Source of the DNA: an uncultured Acidobacteriota bacterium
GTDB taxonomy: Bacteria > Acidobacteriota > Terriglobia > Terriglobales > Acidobacteriaceae
Assembly: GCA_903832055.1 (NCBI GenBank)
Contig: CAILAC010000016.1
Coordinates: 62,001 to 126,000, forward strand
Direction of reading: 5' to 3'
DNA: 64,000 nt
The notes beneath the pieces are model-generated. The model had not been told where the DNA came from and did not search any database. It was given only the letters and a program-made list of their open reading frames with translations. The translations under genes were made by a program, and so were the position numbers. This document shows, in pieces, positions 1-7,838 of the stretch (position 1 is the first letter of the stretch; every line of letters starts with the position of its first letter).

Positions 1-643
1 CCACAAGGTCAGAGGCAATCGTATCCAGCTTGATTTGACGCACACCAGATTCCGGCGAAGGAATCGTCACGCCATCCACCATCGTGTTGCTGAGACGAGG
101 TTCCGTGCCGCGAATCTGCACGTACTTGCCTTCGCCCTCATCGCGCTCAATCGTAACCGAAGCCATGCGGCCAAGCGCATCGGCGATATTGGCGTTGGGC
201 AGCGAAGTGATGACTTCCGCCGGCAGTACTTGCAGGATGTTTTCCGCAGCACGAGTTCGGTTGATGGCCTCGGCCTCACCGTGCGGACGGTCGGCAGTTA
301 CGATGATCTCTTCGTTGGCGTTAGCGACCTGCAGCAGCGCATCGATACGCGCGGTCTGACCTGCCACTACCGTCACACTGCCTGTAAAAGCCTTGAAGCC
401 GACGTAGGAGACAGTAACCCCGTACGTGCCCGGAGTGACGTTGGAAATCGTAAAGTTGCCTTGTCCATCAGAAATAATCGGACGAATCTGGGGCTGCAGT
501 TCGACGCTGGCCCCGGCAAGGGCGGCCGACTGGCTATCTCTCACAGCTCCGCTGATCACACCTTTGCCTGCCTGGCCAAATGCCGGTAAGTGAGTGAGGA
601 ATAAGAGCAGAATTAAGCCTGTAAAGTGTTTTTGCAGTTGCAT
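1..643 (-). CDS. TonB-dependent receptor, N-terminal part (runs off the window)
   Basis: Outer-membrane receptor for energised uptake of a large ligand. I translated it directly from the minus strand; it is open from an ATG at 643 to the window edge, giving about 214 residues. Seen: a signal peptide ending near FGQA (residue 26), a carboxypeptidase-regulatory/CnaB-like domain (about 28-105, with GNFTISNVTPGTYGV), then the start of a plug domain (AENILQVLPAEVITSLPNANIADALGRM, then VQIRGTEPRLSNTMVDG). This order is typical of the large TonB receptors of Acidobacteriota and Xanthomonas/Caulobacter. The barrel lies outside the window, so the substrate cannot be named; the nearby hydrolases make a saccharide plausible. 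An upstream GGGAGC lies just before the ATG. Confidence 0.9.
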   Translation of the reverse strand, partial: MQLQKHFTGLILLLFLTHLPAFGQAGKGVISGAVRDSQSAALAGASVELQPQIRPIISDGQGNFTISNVTPGTYGVTVSYVGFKAFTGSVTVVAGQTARIDALLQVANANEEIIVTADRPHGEAEAINRTRAAENILQVLPAEVITSLPNANIADALGRMASVTIERDEGEGKYVQIRGTEPRLSNTMVDGVTIPSPESGVRQIKLDTIASDLV

Positions 644-827
644 GACGCTCCCTGTTCCAGGCGTTGCCCGGATGCGTTGGCGTTTCAGGCCGGTATGCGG
701 CCTTTACCAACGCTAGGAGTTCGTCTTTAAAGTCCCGTGACAATCCGATGAAAGAACCGACATGTTGTCAAGCATGTGTGGTGCGATCAAAACCCGGCTG
801 ATATCAGATTCTTCTCAGGGCATTCGT

Positions 828-864
828 CTCAGGGCAAGATTTAGAACCTCCTGTACGCCCTGAG
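828..864 (-). terminator. Hairpin downstream of the DUF1501 gene
   Basis: A perfect 8-bp inverted repeat (CTCAGGGC / GCCCTGAG, arms 828-835 and 857-864) lies 17 bp past the DUF1501 stop. There is no clear U-tract, so it may be a weak or factor-assisted terminator. Apart from this hairpin and the promoter of the TonB gene, 644-880 holds nothing I recognise. Confidence 0.35.
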
Positions 865-880
865 ACTCCTGCTTGCAGCG

Positions 881-2257
881 CTATCCCAGGAAGCCGAGGG
901 TTGCTGTTGGGAAATTCGTAATATTCGGGAAAACGGTTGGCAGGTGAGCTGCATCTACCCCAAACCACCGTGCCAGCGTCGCACCATATTGCGAAATGCC
1001 GGTGGTTGGTATCAAGGTGCCCCGCATATTCGCGTCATAGTTATTTCCCGGTACCAGCGAGGGGAAAGTTCCATAAATTTTGCCGCCCTGCACTCCTCCC
1101 CCCACGATGAAGTGGTGACTGCCCCACGCATGATCGCTTCCGTCGTTACCGCTCGGGGTCAGTGTCCGTCCAAACTCTGACGCTGTGAAAGTTGTCACGT
1201 TCTGGTCAATTCCCATCTCCAGCGTCGCCTGGTAAAAGGCTGCGACGGCCTGGCTCACGAGTTTGAGCAACACCAGCTGTGTCTCCTTTTGTTGACCGTG
1301 CGTGTCAAATCCGCCGATCTCGCAAAAGAATATCTGCCTGCTCAGCCCAAGGTTGTTACGAACTGACATCACGTTCGCCACCGTCTGCAACTGCGCGGCC
1401 AGTGGATTGTTCGCCGGAAACGGCGTCGTCAGGGTCGATGTTTGCAGGAGCCCGGTGAGCGTGTTTGCATAGTCATTGCCCCGCGAAAGAACGCCATTAC
1501 CGGCCTGAACCAACTGCAAGCCGTTGTCGAATGTCAATAACTGCTGCATTCCAGTTGCGGTCGAAGGCGCGTTTTGAATCCCATTGAGAGTGGCCATGCC
1601 AGTAATGCTTGTGCTGCCTTGATAAGGCGGCGGCACCGTTGCGGGAAAGGTCTGTTGCCCGGCACAGAAAATTCCGCAACCATTGATCGACGTCACCGGC
1701 GGAAAGATCGCGCCACTGTTCTGTGACTGCGCCAAGTCGGCGAGCCGTCCCCCCCAGCCACTCTGAGCGATGCCATTTGGGATGGCGCTCTGCCACTGGC
1801 TGCTCTGGTCTGAATGAGAAAAGAGCGAACTCGGCACGACGGTCCGGTTACTGCCCTGATAGCCCGTACGATCAATCGGAGTGACAAGATTGCCCACGTT
1901 CGCCAGTACCGCAGCCTTGCCCTGGTTATAAAGGGCCTGGATCTCGGGCATGCTCGGGTGAAGACCGTAAGAGTCAGTCCCATTCATGATCAGATGAAGT
2001 GAGTTCTGCGGCAAGGCCAGCGCCTTGCGCCCTTGCGCATAGAGAGCATAGTTCTGCTGAGCCGTCGAAACCGGAATAACCATGTTGTGACCGTCATTAC
2101 CGCCGGCCAGGTAGATGCACACCAGAGCCTGGTAGCCTCCTGGCGACGCAGCGAGCGCATTCATTTCGCCAAATTTGGCAAGCACGCTGGCTGCACCCAG
2201 CGCAGAAACAGTACGCAACGAATCTCGCAGAAACTCTCGCCTTGAGCGGATAATCAT
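881..2257 (-). CDS. DUF1501 domain-containing protein, Tat-exported
   Basis: 458 residues. The N-terminus carries a twin-arginine signal (SRREFLRD followed by a hydrophobic stretch to about residue 36), so export as a folded protein is likely. The body matches the DUF1501 family, which belongs to the alkaline phosphatase/sulfatase superfamily: ALVCIYLAGGNDGHNMVIP near the start and TASEFGRTLTPSGNDGSDHAWGSHHFIVGG towards the end, the latter being the characteristic D-H metal-ligand-like segment. It follows the DUF1800 gene by 88 bp on the same strand, and this pairing recurs across Acidobacteriota and Planctomycetota. No reaction has been firmly established for the family. The ATG at 2257 is supported because the Tat motif starts immediately after it. 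Confidence 0.9.
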   Translation of the reverse strand: MIIRSRREFLRDSLRTVSALGAASVLAKFGEMNALAASPGGYQALVCIYLAGGNDGHNMVIPVSTAQQNYALYAQGRKALALPQNSLHLIMNGTDSYGLHPSMPEIQALYNQGKAAVLANVGNLVTPIDRTGYQGSNRTVVPSSLFSHSDQSSQWQSAIPNGIAQSGWGGRLADLAQSQNSGAIFPPVTSINGCGIFCAGQQTFPATVPPPYQGSTSITGMATLNGIQNAPSTATGMQQLLTFDNGLQLVQAGNGVLSRGNDYANTLTGLLQTSTLTTPFPANNPLAAQLQTVANVMSVRNNLGLSRQIFFCEIGGFDTHGQQKETQLVLLKLVSQAVAAFYQATLEMGIDQNVTTFTASEFGRTLTPSGNDGSDHAWGSHHFIVGGGVQGGKIYGTFPSLVPGNNYDANMRGTLIPTTGISQYGATLARWFGVDAAHLPTVFPNITNFPTATLGFLG

Positions 2258-2345
2258 TTGTCCAATTCCTCTCTGTTGACCACGCTTCGTTGATTCCGGC
2301 AGATATTGGTGCTACCCAAGATCAGATACGGGCTGCCTGTACCGC

Positions 2346-4673
2346 TCAATGCCACACGTTGTAATAACTTGACGTCAGAATGAGATAGCAGGCCCGCTGC
2401 ACCCGGCGCAGATTCCCACCAGTCTCCCCAGTCACAGCAGTGACGATTGCCGACTTCATGGCGGCAGGCATCGTCCCGTGGGTGAGCGTCAGATCCAGCG
2501 AGTCGACAAGCTTCGCAGGATAAGGGCCCATGTAGAGGAATGCAGATAGATCAACTGAAGTCCCCGGCCCAAACGTCTGCACCGGATCAGACCATTGGCT
2601 GAACAAATCCGACACCAGGTTGGCTCGCAGCACCGCGTTGTTGGGTGAATGAATCTGAAACTCCCCACCCACAAGGGATGTGCCCGGCACTCCGTAGTTT
2701 GGCGCGTAGTAGTTGAAAACGCTCGGAGAAGAAAAGATATTCTGTCCCAGCTCGGCCATCTCCCAGTGATAGTAGTTGGCGTCGCTCATCTGTCCGCCAA
2801 ATGCCCTCACCATGCCGGCAATGAAGAGCGCCGGCTCCTGCAAGTGTCCATCCGCCGCCTGGGCACTGCCACCTTCATCATCGGCGCGCGCCTCCGGATC
2901 CAGAAGAATAGCCTTTACGACCGCCTTCATATCCCCACGCACCCCACTTCCGTTGTTGTTGAAGACGGAAACAACACGGGAGACGTAGGCAGGACTCGGA
3001 TTGCTCTTCACGAGGTGCTGTATGAGCTGCGTCGACACGAAGGGCCCAACATTGGGGTGCAGAAAGATATTCTTCAAAGCATTGTTCAAATCAGCCGCGG
3101 CCGTAATTCCCGCCGGAGAAACATATCCGTTCAACAGCTGCTTTGAACCCGCGTCGTGTTCGGGATCATATGGAACCATCGGCCCGTAAGAACTGATGTA
3201 TGAGTTCCACTGCACCGTCTTGCTGGGCGCAGGCGCATAAGTCCATCCCGTAAATACGCGCGCAAACTCAGTCACCGTAAATTGCGAGTAGGTCGGGATA
3301 GGGAGGTTGTTGCTGTCCAGTTGCAGCGTCCCATCTTTGTTCAACATGTAGGTGCCAATCGTGAAAAGCTGCATCAATTCACGCGCGTAGTTCTCATTTG
3401 CAACGCTGCCTGCCGTTGGATCGGCCTTGGCATTGTTGGCCATATCCAGGTATTGACCCATCGCAGGACTCTTCGTCACGTCCGACATGATCTGGTAATA
3501 GTTTGAAAAAGCATCGGTCAGCAACATGTCCTGATACATGATCATGTTCTTGTTCCAGACCAGCCGATTCAGAGAAGTGACAAAAATCTGGCTCAAAGCA
3601 AAAGCCACCCTCTGCCGCAACTGATCCTGCTTGTTCACCGCATTTGTCAGGAACTGCTCTGGCAACCCACCCTGCGTCGTCGTGATGTATTTGTACGTAG
3701 AAATCTGGGGCTGGCTGAACTGATCCGCAATCCACGCACTCAAGCCCATCGCCTGTACGCGCTCCGCCTCAAGCGGAGTCGGCCCAAATGCCGCCTGTTC
3801 CAAAAACCTCCGCGCCGCAGCTGGACTTGCTTTCGGGCTTGTCAACCCAATCTGTACTGGAAATGGGGCTCCAACTGCGGTCCGGTTGCTCACCGTTACC
3901 GTCGCTGGACCAGGTTTGTTGAAGAAGCCGGTAATCCTCAGTTCCTTGCCGACCAGCGTTGTCGGCACCGAAGCCCCTCGAATCACTGCCACCGAAGCAC
4001 TCGATAGCCCGGTTCCCTGCACTGTCACGCTAAAGAGCCCAAGAGGAATCTGACCGCCGTTACCGACCGCTGTAATGACAGGCGTGGGTGGCGGAATCGT
4101 CACTGATGCGGTTGCCGCACCCTGGGGGCCGTTTACGTAGATACGATCAGCACCCAATCGAGGCCAGATAGCGGGCGCCGTATACAGCCCGGTACTTGAA
4201 ACCGTTCCAAAATCTGCTGCCCACGTCACCGCACCGGCTGAAGTAAACTGCTGCGTTTTACCCAAGTTGAGCGTCACCGTTGACGGCGAAATTACCTGCA
4301 GCGCCCCACCCGCCAACGTAACAGTCGCAGTTGCTGATCCACCCGGTCCCGTAGCCGTCACGGTCACTGTGCTCGTTGCTGGCATCGTGTAGGGGGCGAT
4401 ATACAGCCCCGCTGACGTAATGCTCCCCGCCGTCGCCTTCCAACTCGTTGCCCCCGTCGAAGTGAACTGCTGCCTCTGCGCGAGATGCACAAACACTGTC
4501 GCCGGCGAGATCTGCTGAGCTGCAACCTGAGGCGTCGGCTTTGAATCTGGACCAACAGTCGGCCCCGCCATCATCCCCTCGCTCTCGGGGGCCTGTGCAG
4601 GTAATGCAATTGCAAGCGGCGACAGCGTCAGCGCACAGAGCAAAATCGAGAAACTCTGCCAGGAAACTCGCAT
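2346..4673 (-). CDS. DUF1800 domain-containing secreted protein with N-terminal Ig-like domains
   Basis: 775 residues from the chosen ATG at 4673, which has GAGGAG about 11 bases upstream and begins a signal peptide (MRVSWQSFSILLCALTLS). An ATG at 4724 is in frame but lacks a ribosome site. After the signal come two bacterial Ig-like repeats of about 80 residues (each with a QQFTS..G..TW/SWKA pattern), an IPT/TIG-like segment, then the DUF1800 domain from about residue 280 (AARRFLEQAAFGPT, RQRVAFALSQIFVTS, NYARELMQLFTIGTY, FTGWTY) to the C-terminus. Family function is unknown. It is the first gene of a two-gene unit with DUF1501, suggesting that both act together outside the cytoplasm. Confidence 0.9.
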   Translation of the reverse strand: MRVSWQSFSILLCALTLSPLAIALPAQAPESEGMMAGPTVGPDSKPTPQVAAQQISPATVFVHLAQRQQFTSTGATSWKATAGSITSAGLYIAPYTMPATSTVTVTATGPGGSATATVTLAGGALQVISPSTVTLNLGKTQQFTSAGAVTWAADFGTVSSTGLYTAPAIWPRLGADRIYVNGPQGAATASVTIPPPTPVITAVGNGGQIPLGLFSVTVQGTGLSSASVAVIRGASVPTTLVGKELRITGFFNKPGPATVTVSNRTAVGAPFPVQIGLTSPKASPAAARRFLEQAAFGPTPLEAERVQAMGLSAWIADQFSQPQISTYKYITTTQGGLPEQFLTNAVNKQDQLRQRVAFALSQIFVTSLNRLVWNKNMIMYQDMLLTDAFSNYYQIMSDVTKSPAMGQYLDMANNAKADPTAGSVANENYARELMQLFTIGTYMLNKDGTLQLDSNNLPIPTYSQFTVTEFARVFTGWTYAPAPSKTVQWNSYISSYGPMVPYDPEHDAGSKQLLNGYVSPAGITAAADLNNALKNIFLHPNVGPFVSTQLIQHLVKSNPSPAYVSRVVSVFNNNGSGVRGDMKAVVKAILLDPEARADDEGGSAQAADGHLQEPALFIAGMVRAFGGQMSDANYYHWEMAELGQNIFSSPSVFNYYAPNYGVPGTSLVGGEFQIHSPNNAVLRANLVSDLFSQWSDPVQTFGPGTSVDLSAFLYMGPYPAKLVDSLDLTLTHGTMPAAMKSAIVTAVTGETGGNLRRVQRACYLILTSSYYNVWH

Positions 4674-5046
4674 AGCGTGGAACACTCCTCGGGGGATGAA
4701 GAAGAATTCATTTGGGGGGACCATCTGCGGCGACCGCAGACTCCATCAATATCAGTTCCGGTTGGCAGAAAATGACCAAGCCGAGCTTTCAGGCAGGAAT
4801 TCATGAAACTTTCGATTACGTAAGTAACACTATAGGTAACCAGCCTGACTGGCAAGTTAAATTTTCCTTGATTTATCCACAGTCTTTCGAGAAGACATTC
4901 GTTACTCGACTCTCCTCAGTTGAATCCCAGCAGGAATACGCAAACTTGCTCCTAAGAACGCAAATCTGCCAGTCGTGGATTCCGTATGATAAAACGTTTC
5001 CCAGATAACAATTTCGCTTCAAAGTGCGGCGAATCGCAGGGAGAGA
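4674..5046. other. Divergent intergenic region, AT-richer, two promoters expected
   Basis: 373 bp between the divergently transcribed DUF1800 and GH43-like genes, clearly richer in A/T than its surroundings. It must contain the start signals of both units. I see the AAACGTTT operator-like site near 4992 and no convincing ORF or RNA gene. Confidence 0.6.
4991..5003 (+). promoter_or_regulatory. Candidate LacI/GalR-type operator before the GH43-GH29-GH78 operon
   Basis: AAAACGTTTCCCA, containing the 8-bp palindrome AAACGTTT (4992-4999), lies 48 bp before the ATG of the GH43-like gene. Closely similar sites precede the GH30 gene (46028) and the GH3 gene (47181). The A/T-CG-A/T core is what LacI/GalR family repressors usually bind. 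Regulation is inferred. Confidence 0.5.
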
Positions 5047-6183
5047 ATGAAAGTGAACGGAAAACTGTCACGCAGACAATTCACGAGCGGCCTCAGCGTC
5101 GCGCTGGCCGGTTCACCGTTACTTCAAAGCCTGGACCTCTTTGCGCAACCCCTCGGCCTCGCCGAGCCGGCCGCATCTGCCACCCCAGCCGCAGACGAAG
5201 CCGCAATCCAGCCCTTCCGCACCCCGTACAAATACCCCAAACTGGTGCTCCAGGCCTCGACCGACCCCAAGGCCTTCGACAGCCATTCGGTTGACGACCC
5301 ATTTGTCTTCTTTCATGATGGCAAGTTCCAAATGCTCTACATCGGCTATGACGGCATTGGCTATCAGACTGGTCTAGCCACCTCAACAGATCTGCTCAAT
5401 TGGCAGCGCGTCGCCTGTGTCGCCCGCCGCGACCCCAACTCGAAATACACCAAGTACAACGTCGCCCTGGCCTGCCTGCTCCGCGAAAGTACCCTGACCG
5501 GCCCCGGCACCCTCAAAAGGGTCCACGGCCGGTACCTCGGCGCATGGAACGCCTACCCCAGCGCCGGGTACGAGGAAGGCGCCGCCGTCATCGGCCTAGC
5601 CTGGAGCGATGACCTGCTCCACTGGGATCTCACCGAGCCGATTCTCTTCCCCGCCGACGGCGCGCCTTGGGAGCATGGTGGCCTCTACCGGCCCAACCTC
5701 GTCGAGCACAACGGCACCTACTACCTCTACTACAACGCCAAAACCGACACACTGCCGAAATCCGAGGGCGGCGGATGGCACGAGCAATCGGGCGTCGCCA
5801 CCTCCCGCGACCTCAAGCACTGGACCCGGTTCAAAGGCAATCCGATCTTGAAAAATGGCGGCCATGATGCCTGGGACGCGCGCTTCGCCAGCAATCCCTT
5901 CGTCGTTCAACACGGAAATCTCTGGGGCATGTACTACTTCGGCTATGACTGGCAAAGCAAGGCGCGCGAACTTTTCGCCATCGGCCATGACCCTTTCCAC
6001 TTCGAAAAAGTGAACGAAGTCTTTATTGACGAGGGTCCGGCAGGCTCCATCGACGAGACCTTTGCCCACAAGCCCTCAGTCTTCTTCCACGACGGCAAGC
6101 TCTATCACTTCTACTGCGCAGTCAGCGGCCAATGGCCCCATGAAACCCGCGGAGTAGCCGTCGCTTGCTCCAAACCCTGGTGA
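5047..6183 (+). CDS. Secreted GH43/GH117-like five-bladed propeller glycosidase
   Basis: 378 residues, first gene of a plus-strand carbohydrate operon. The N-terminus (KLSRRQFTSGLSVALAG) is a Tat-type signal. The mature part shows propeller blades with the recurrent pattern D-P-F-V-x-x-x-x-G-x-x-x-M-x-Y: SVDDPFVFFHDGKFQMLYIGYDG (around 81-103), RPNLVEHNGTYYLYYNAK, SNPFVVQHGNLWGMYYFGYDW and HKPSVFFHDGKLYHFYCAV. The first aspartate pair (D83/D84) is the likely catalytic base of a clan GH-F/GH130-like fold. The exact family (GH43, GH117 or a relative) and substrate cannot be fixed by eye. A fucosidase and a rhamnosidase follow immediately, so it probably removes another side sugar of the same polymer. 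GGGAG precedes the ATG. Confidence 0.8.
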   Translation: MKVNGKLSRRQFTSGLSVALAGSPLLQSLDLFAQPLGLAEPAASATPAADEAAIQPFRTPYKYPKLVLQASTDPKAFDSHSVDDPFVFFHDGKFQMLYIGYDGIGYQTGLATSTDLLNWQRVACVARRDPNSKYTKYNVALACLLRESTLTGPGTLKRVHGRYLGAWNAYPSAGYEEGAAVIGLAWSDDLLHWDLTEPILFPADGAPWEHGGLYRPNLVEHNGTYYLYYNAKTDTLPKSEGGGWHEQSGVATSRDLKHWTRFKGNPILKNGGHDAWDARFASNPFVVQHGNLWGMYYFGYDWQSKARELFAIGHDPFHFEKVNEVFIDEGPAGSIDETFAHKPSVFFHDGKLYHFYCAVSGQWPHETRGVAVACSKPW

Positions 6184-6233
6184 GCGCCGCCCCTGTAGTC
6201 AACCCACAATGTCAATCCGGATACGGTGTTGCG

Positions 6234-7838
6234 ATGAATAAAATTCTGCCTTTCGGTGCCCTCATACTTGCACTGGTCGTCATGGACGCGACTCCGGCAC
6301 GGGCTTTCCAAAACTCCGACGTCATCGAGCACCAGCTCTCCACCGTCGATGCGGGAGCCGCCAACGGCCCTTTCCGCCCCGACTGGGATTCGCTCGGTGC
6401 CTACCGCGTCCCCGACTGGTTCCGCGACGCCAAATTCGGCATCTTCATCCACTGGGGCGTTTACTCCGTGCCCGCCTTTGGCACCGAATGGTACCCCCGC
6501 GACATGTATCAGAAGGGCAATCCCGCCTTTGCTCACCACGTCGCCACCTACGGCTCGCAGGCCAGTTTTGGATACAAGGACTTCATCCCTCTTTTTCACG
6601 GCGAAAACTTTGACCCCGACGCCTGGGTCGATCTCTTTGCCCGCGCCGGTGCCCGCTACATCGTCCCAGTCGCCGAGCACTGCGACGGCTTTGCCATGTA
6701 CGACTCCGCCTTAGATCCCTGGAATGCGGTCAAGATGGGCCCTCACCGCGACATCGTCGGCTCGCTCGCCACTGCCACCCGCAAGCGCGGCCTCCACTTT
6801 GGAGCGTCATCGCACCGCGCCGAGCACTTCTGGTGGTACAACGGCGGCACTGAATTCCCATCCGACGTCTCAGACCCGCGCTACGCCACCCTGTACGGCC
6901 CCGCCCAGCCTACTTTCTTGCCCGGCCAGCAGAATCTGCAAAAGCCAGAAATCTACCCCGACCCCAACCATCTCGAACGCTGGCTTGCCCCCGACACCGC
7001 CTTCATGGACGACTGGCTCGCACGTAGCTCTGAAATCGTCGAAAAATATCATCCCGACTTGCTCTATTTCGACTGGTGGATAGGTCATCCCGCCTTTCAG
7101 CCCTACCTCAAGCGATTCACCTCCTACTTTTACAACCAGGCCGCAGCTCGCAAGCAAGGCGTCGTCCTCACCTACAAGGAGCACTATTTCCCAGAAAACG
7201 CAGCCGTCCTCGATATTGAACGCGGCAAGCTCGACGCCCTTCGCCTGCTGCCCTGGCAGACCGATACCTCGGTCAGCGTGCGCTCCTGGGGCTACGTCAA
7301 AAATGACGAGTACCGCAACGCCAAATCCCTCATTGACGAGCTCGCCGACATCGTCAGCAAAAACGGCAACCTGCTGCTGAATGTCGGACCCAAAGCCGAC
7401 GGCACCATCCCTGACGAAGCCCGCTCCGTCCTGCTCCAGATGGGTGCCTGGCTCCAGACCAACGGCGAAGCCATCTACGGCTCCCGCCCCTTCCTGCTCT
7501 ACGGCGAAGGCCCCACCAAAGTCGCCAGTTCTGCCCTCAACACCGACAAGCAGGAGTTCACTGCCGAAGATGTCCGCTACACCACCCACAATGGCAACCT
7601 CTACGCCATCGCTCTCGGCTGGCCCCCAGGCGGCGAACTCCACTTGCATACCCTCTGGCAGAAAACACCCTACCTCCCTGGCCCCGTTTGCCAGGTCCAA
7701 CTCCTCGGCTCAGAAGATAAGCTCACATGGACCCAGCAGCCCGATGGCCTGCACATTCAGCTCCCTGCTGCCAAACCCGACGAACCAGCTTTTGTCTTCC
7801 GCATTCAATCAGCAGGCGCGGGAAAGGCGTGCTCATGA
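6234..7838 (+). CDS. Secreted alpha-L-fucosidase, GH29
   Basis: 534 residues from ATG 6234, chosen because a clean signal peptide (MNKILPFGALILALVVM..ARAF) starts there; the longer frame overlaps the previous gene and has no such signal. GH29 hallmarks: AKFGIFIHWGVYSVP (67-80), EHCDGFAMYD (148-157), MGPHRDIVGSL and PDLLYFDWW, with D280 the expected nucleophile, then the NGNLLLNVGPKADGTIP segment near the end of the catalytic domain. A beta-sandwich tail follows. It would hydrolyse alpha-L-fucosides in the periplasm or outside the cell. The stop overlaps the next start by four bases (ATGA), so translation of the rhamnosidase is probably coupled. Confidence 0.93.
   Translation: MNKILPFGALILALVVMDATPARAFQNSDVIEHQLSTVDAGAANGPFRPDWDSLGAYRVPDWFRDAKFGIFIHWGVYSVPAFGTEWYPRDMYQKGNPAFAHHVATYGSQASFGYKDFIPLFHGENFDPDAWVDLFARAGARYIVPVAEHCDGFAMYDSALDPWNAVKMGPHRDIVGSLATATRKRGLHFGASSHRAEHFWWYNGGTEFPSDVSDPRYATLYGPAQPTFLPGQQNLQKPEIYPDPNHLERWLAPDTAFMDDWLARSSEIVEKYHPDLLYFDWWIGHPAFQPYLKRFTSYFYNQAAARKQGVVLTYKEHYFPENAAVLDIERGKLDALRLLPWQTDTSVSVRSWGYVKNDEYRNAKSLIDELADIVSKNGNLLLNVGPKADGTIPDEARSVLLQMGAWLQTNGEAIYGSRPFLLYGEGPTKVASSALNTDKQEFTAEDVRYTTHNGNLYAIALGWPPGGELHLHTLWQKTPYLPGPVCQVQLLGSEDKLTWTQQPDGLHIQLPAAKPDEPAFVFRIQSAGAGKACS

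Noticed and set aside
6870-7700. 276-codon open frame opposite the GH29 gene
   Set aside because: Shadow frame of a GC-rich gene, without ribosome site or domains.
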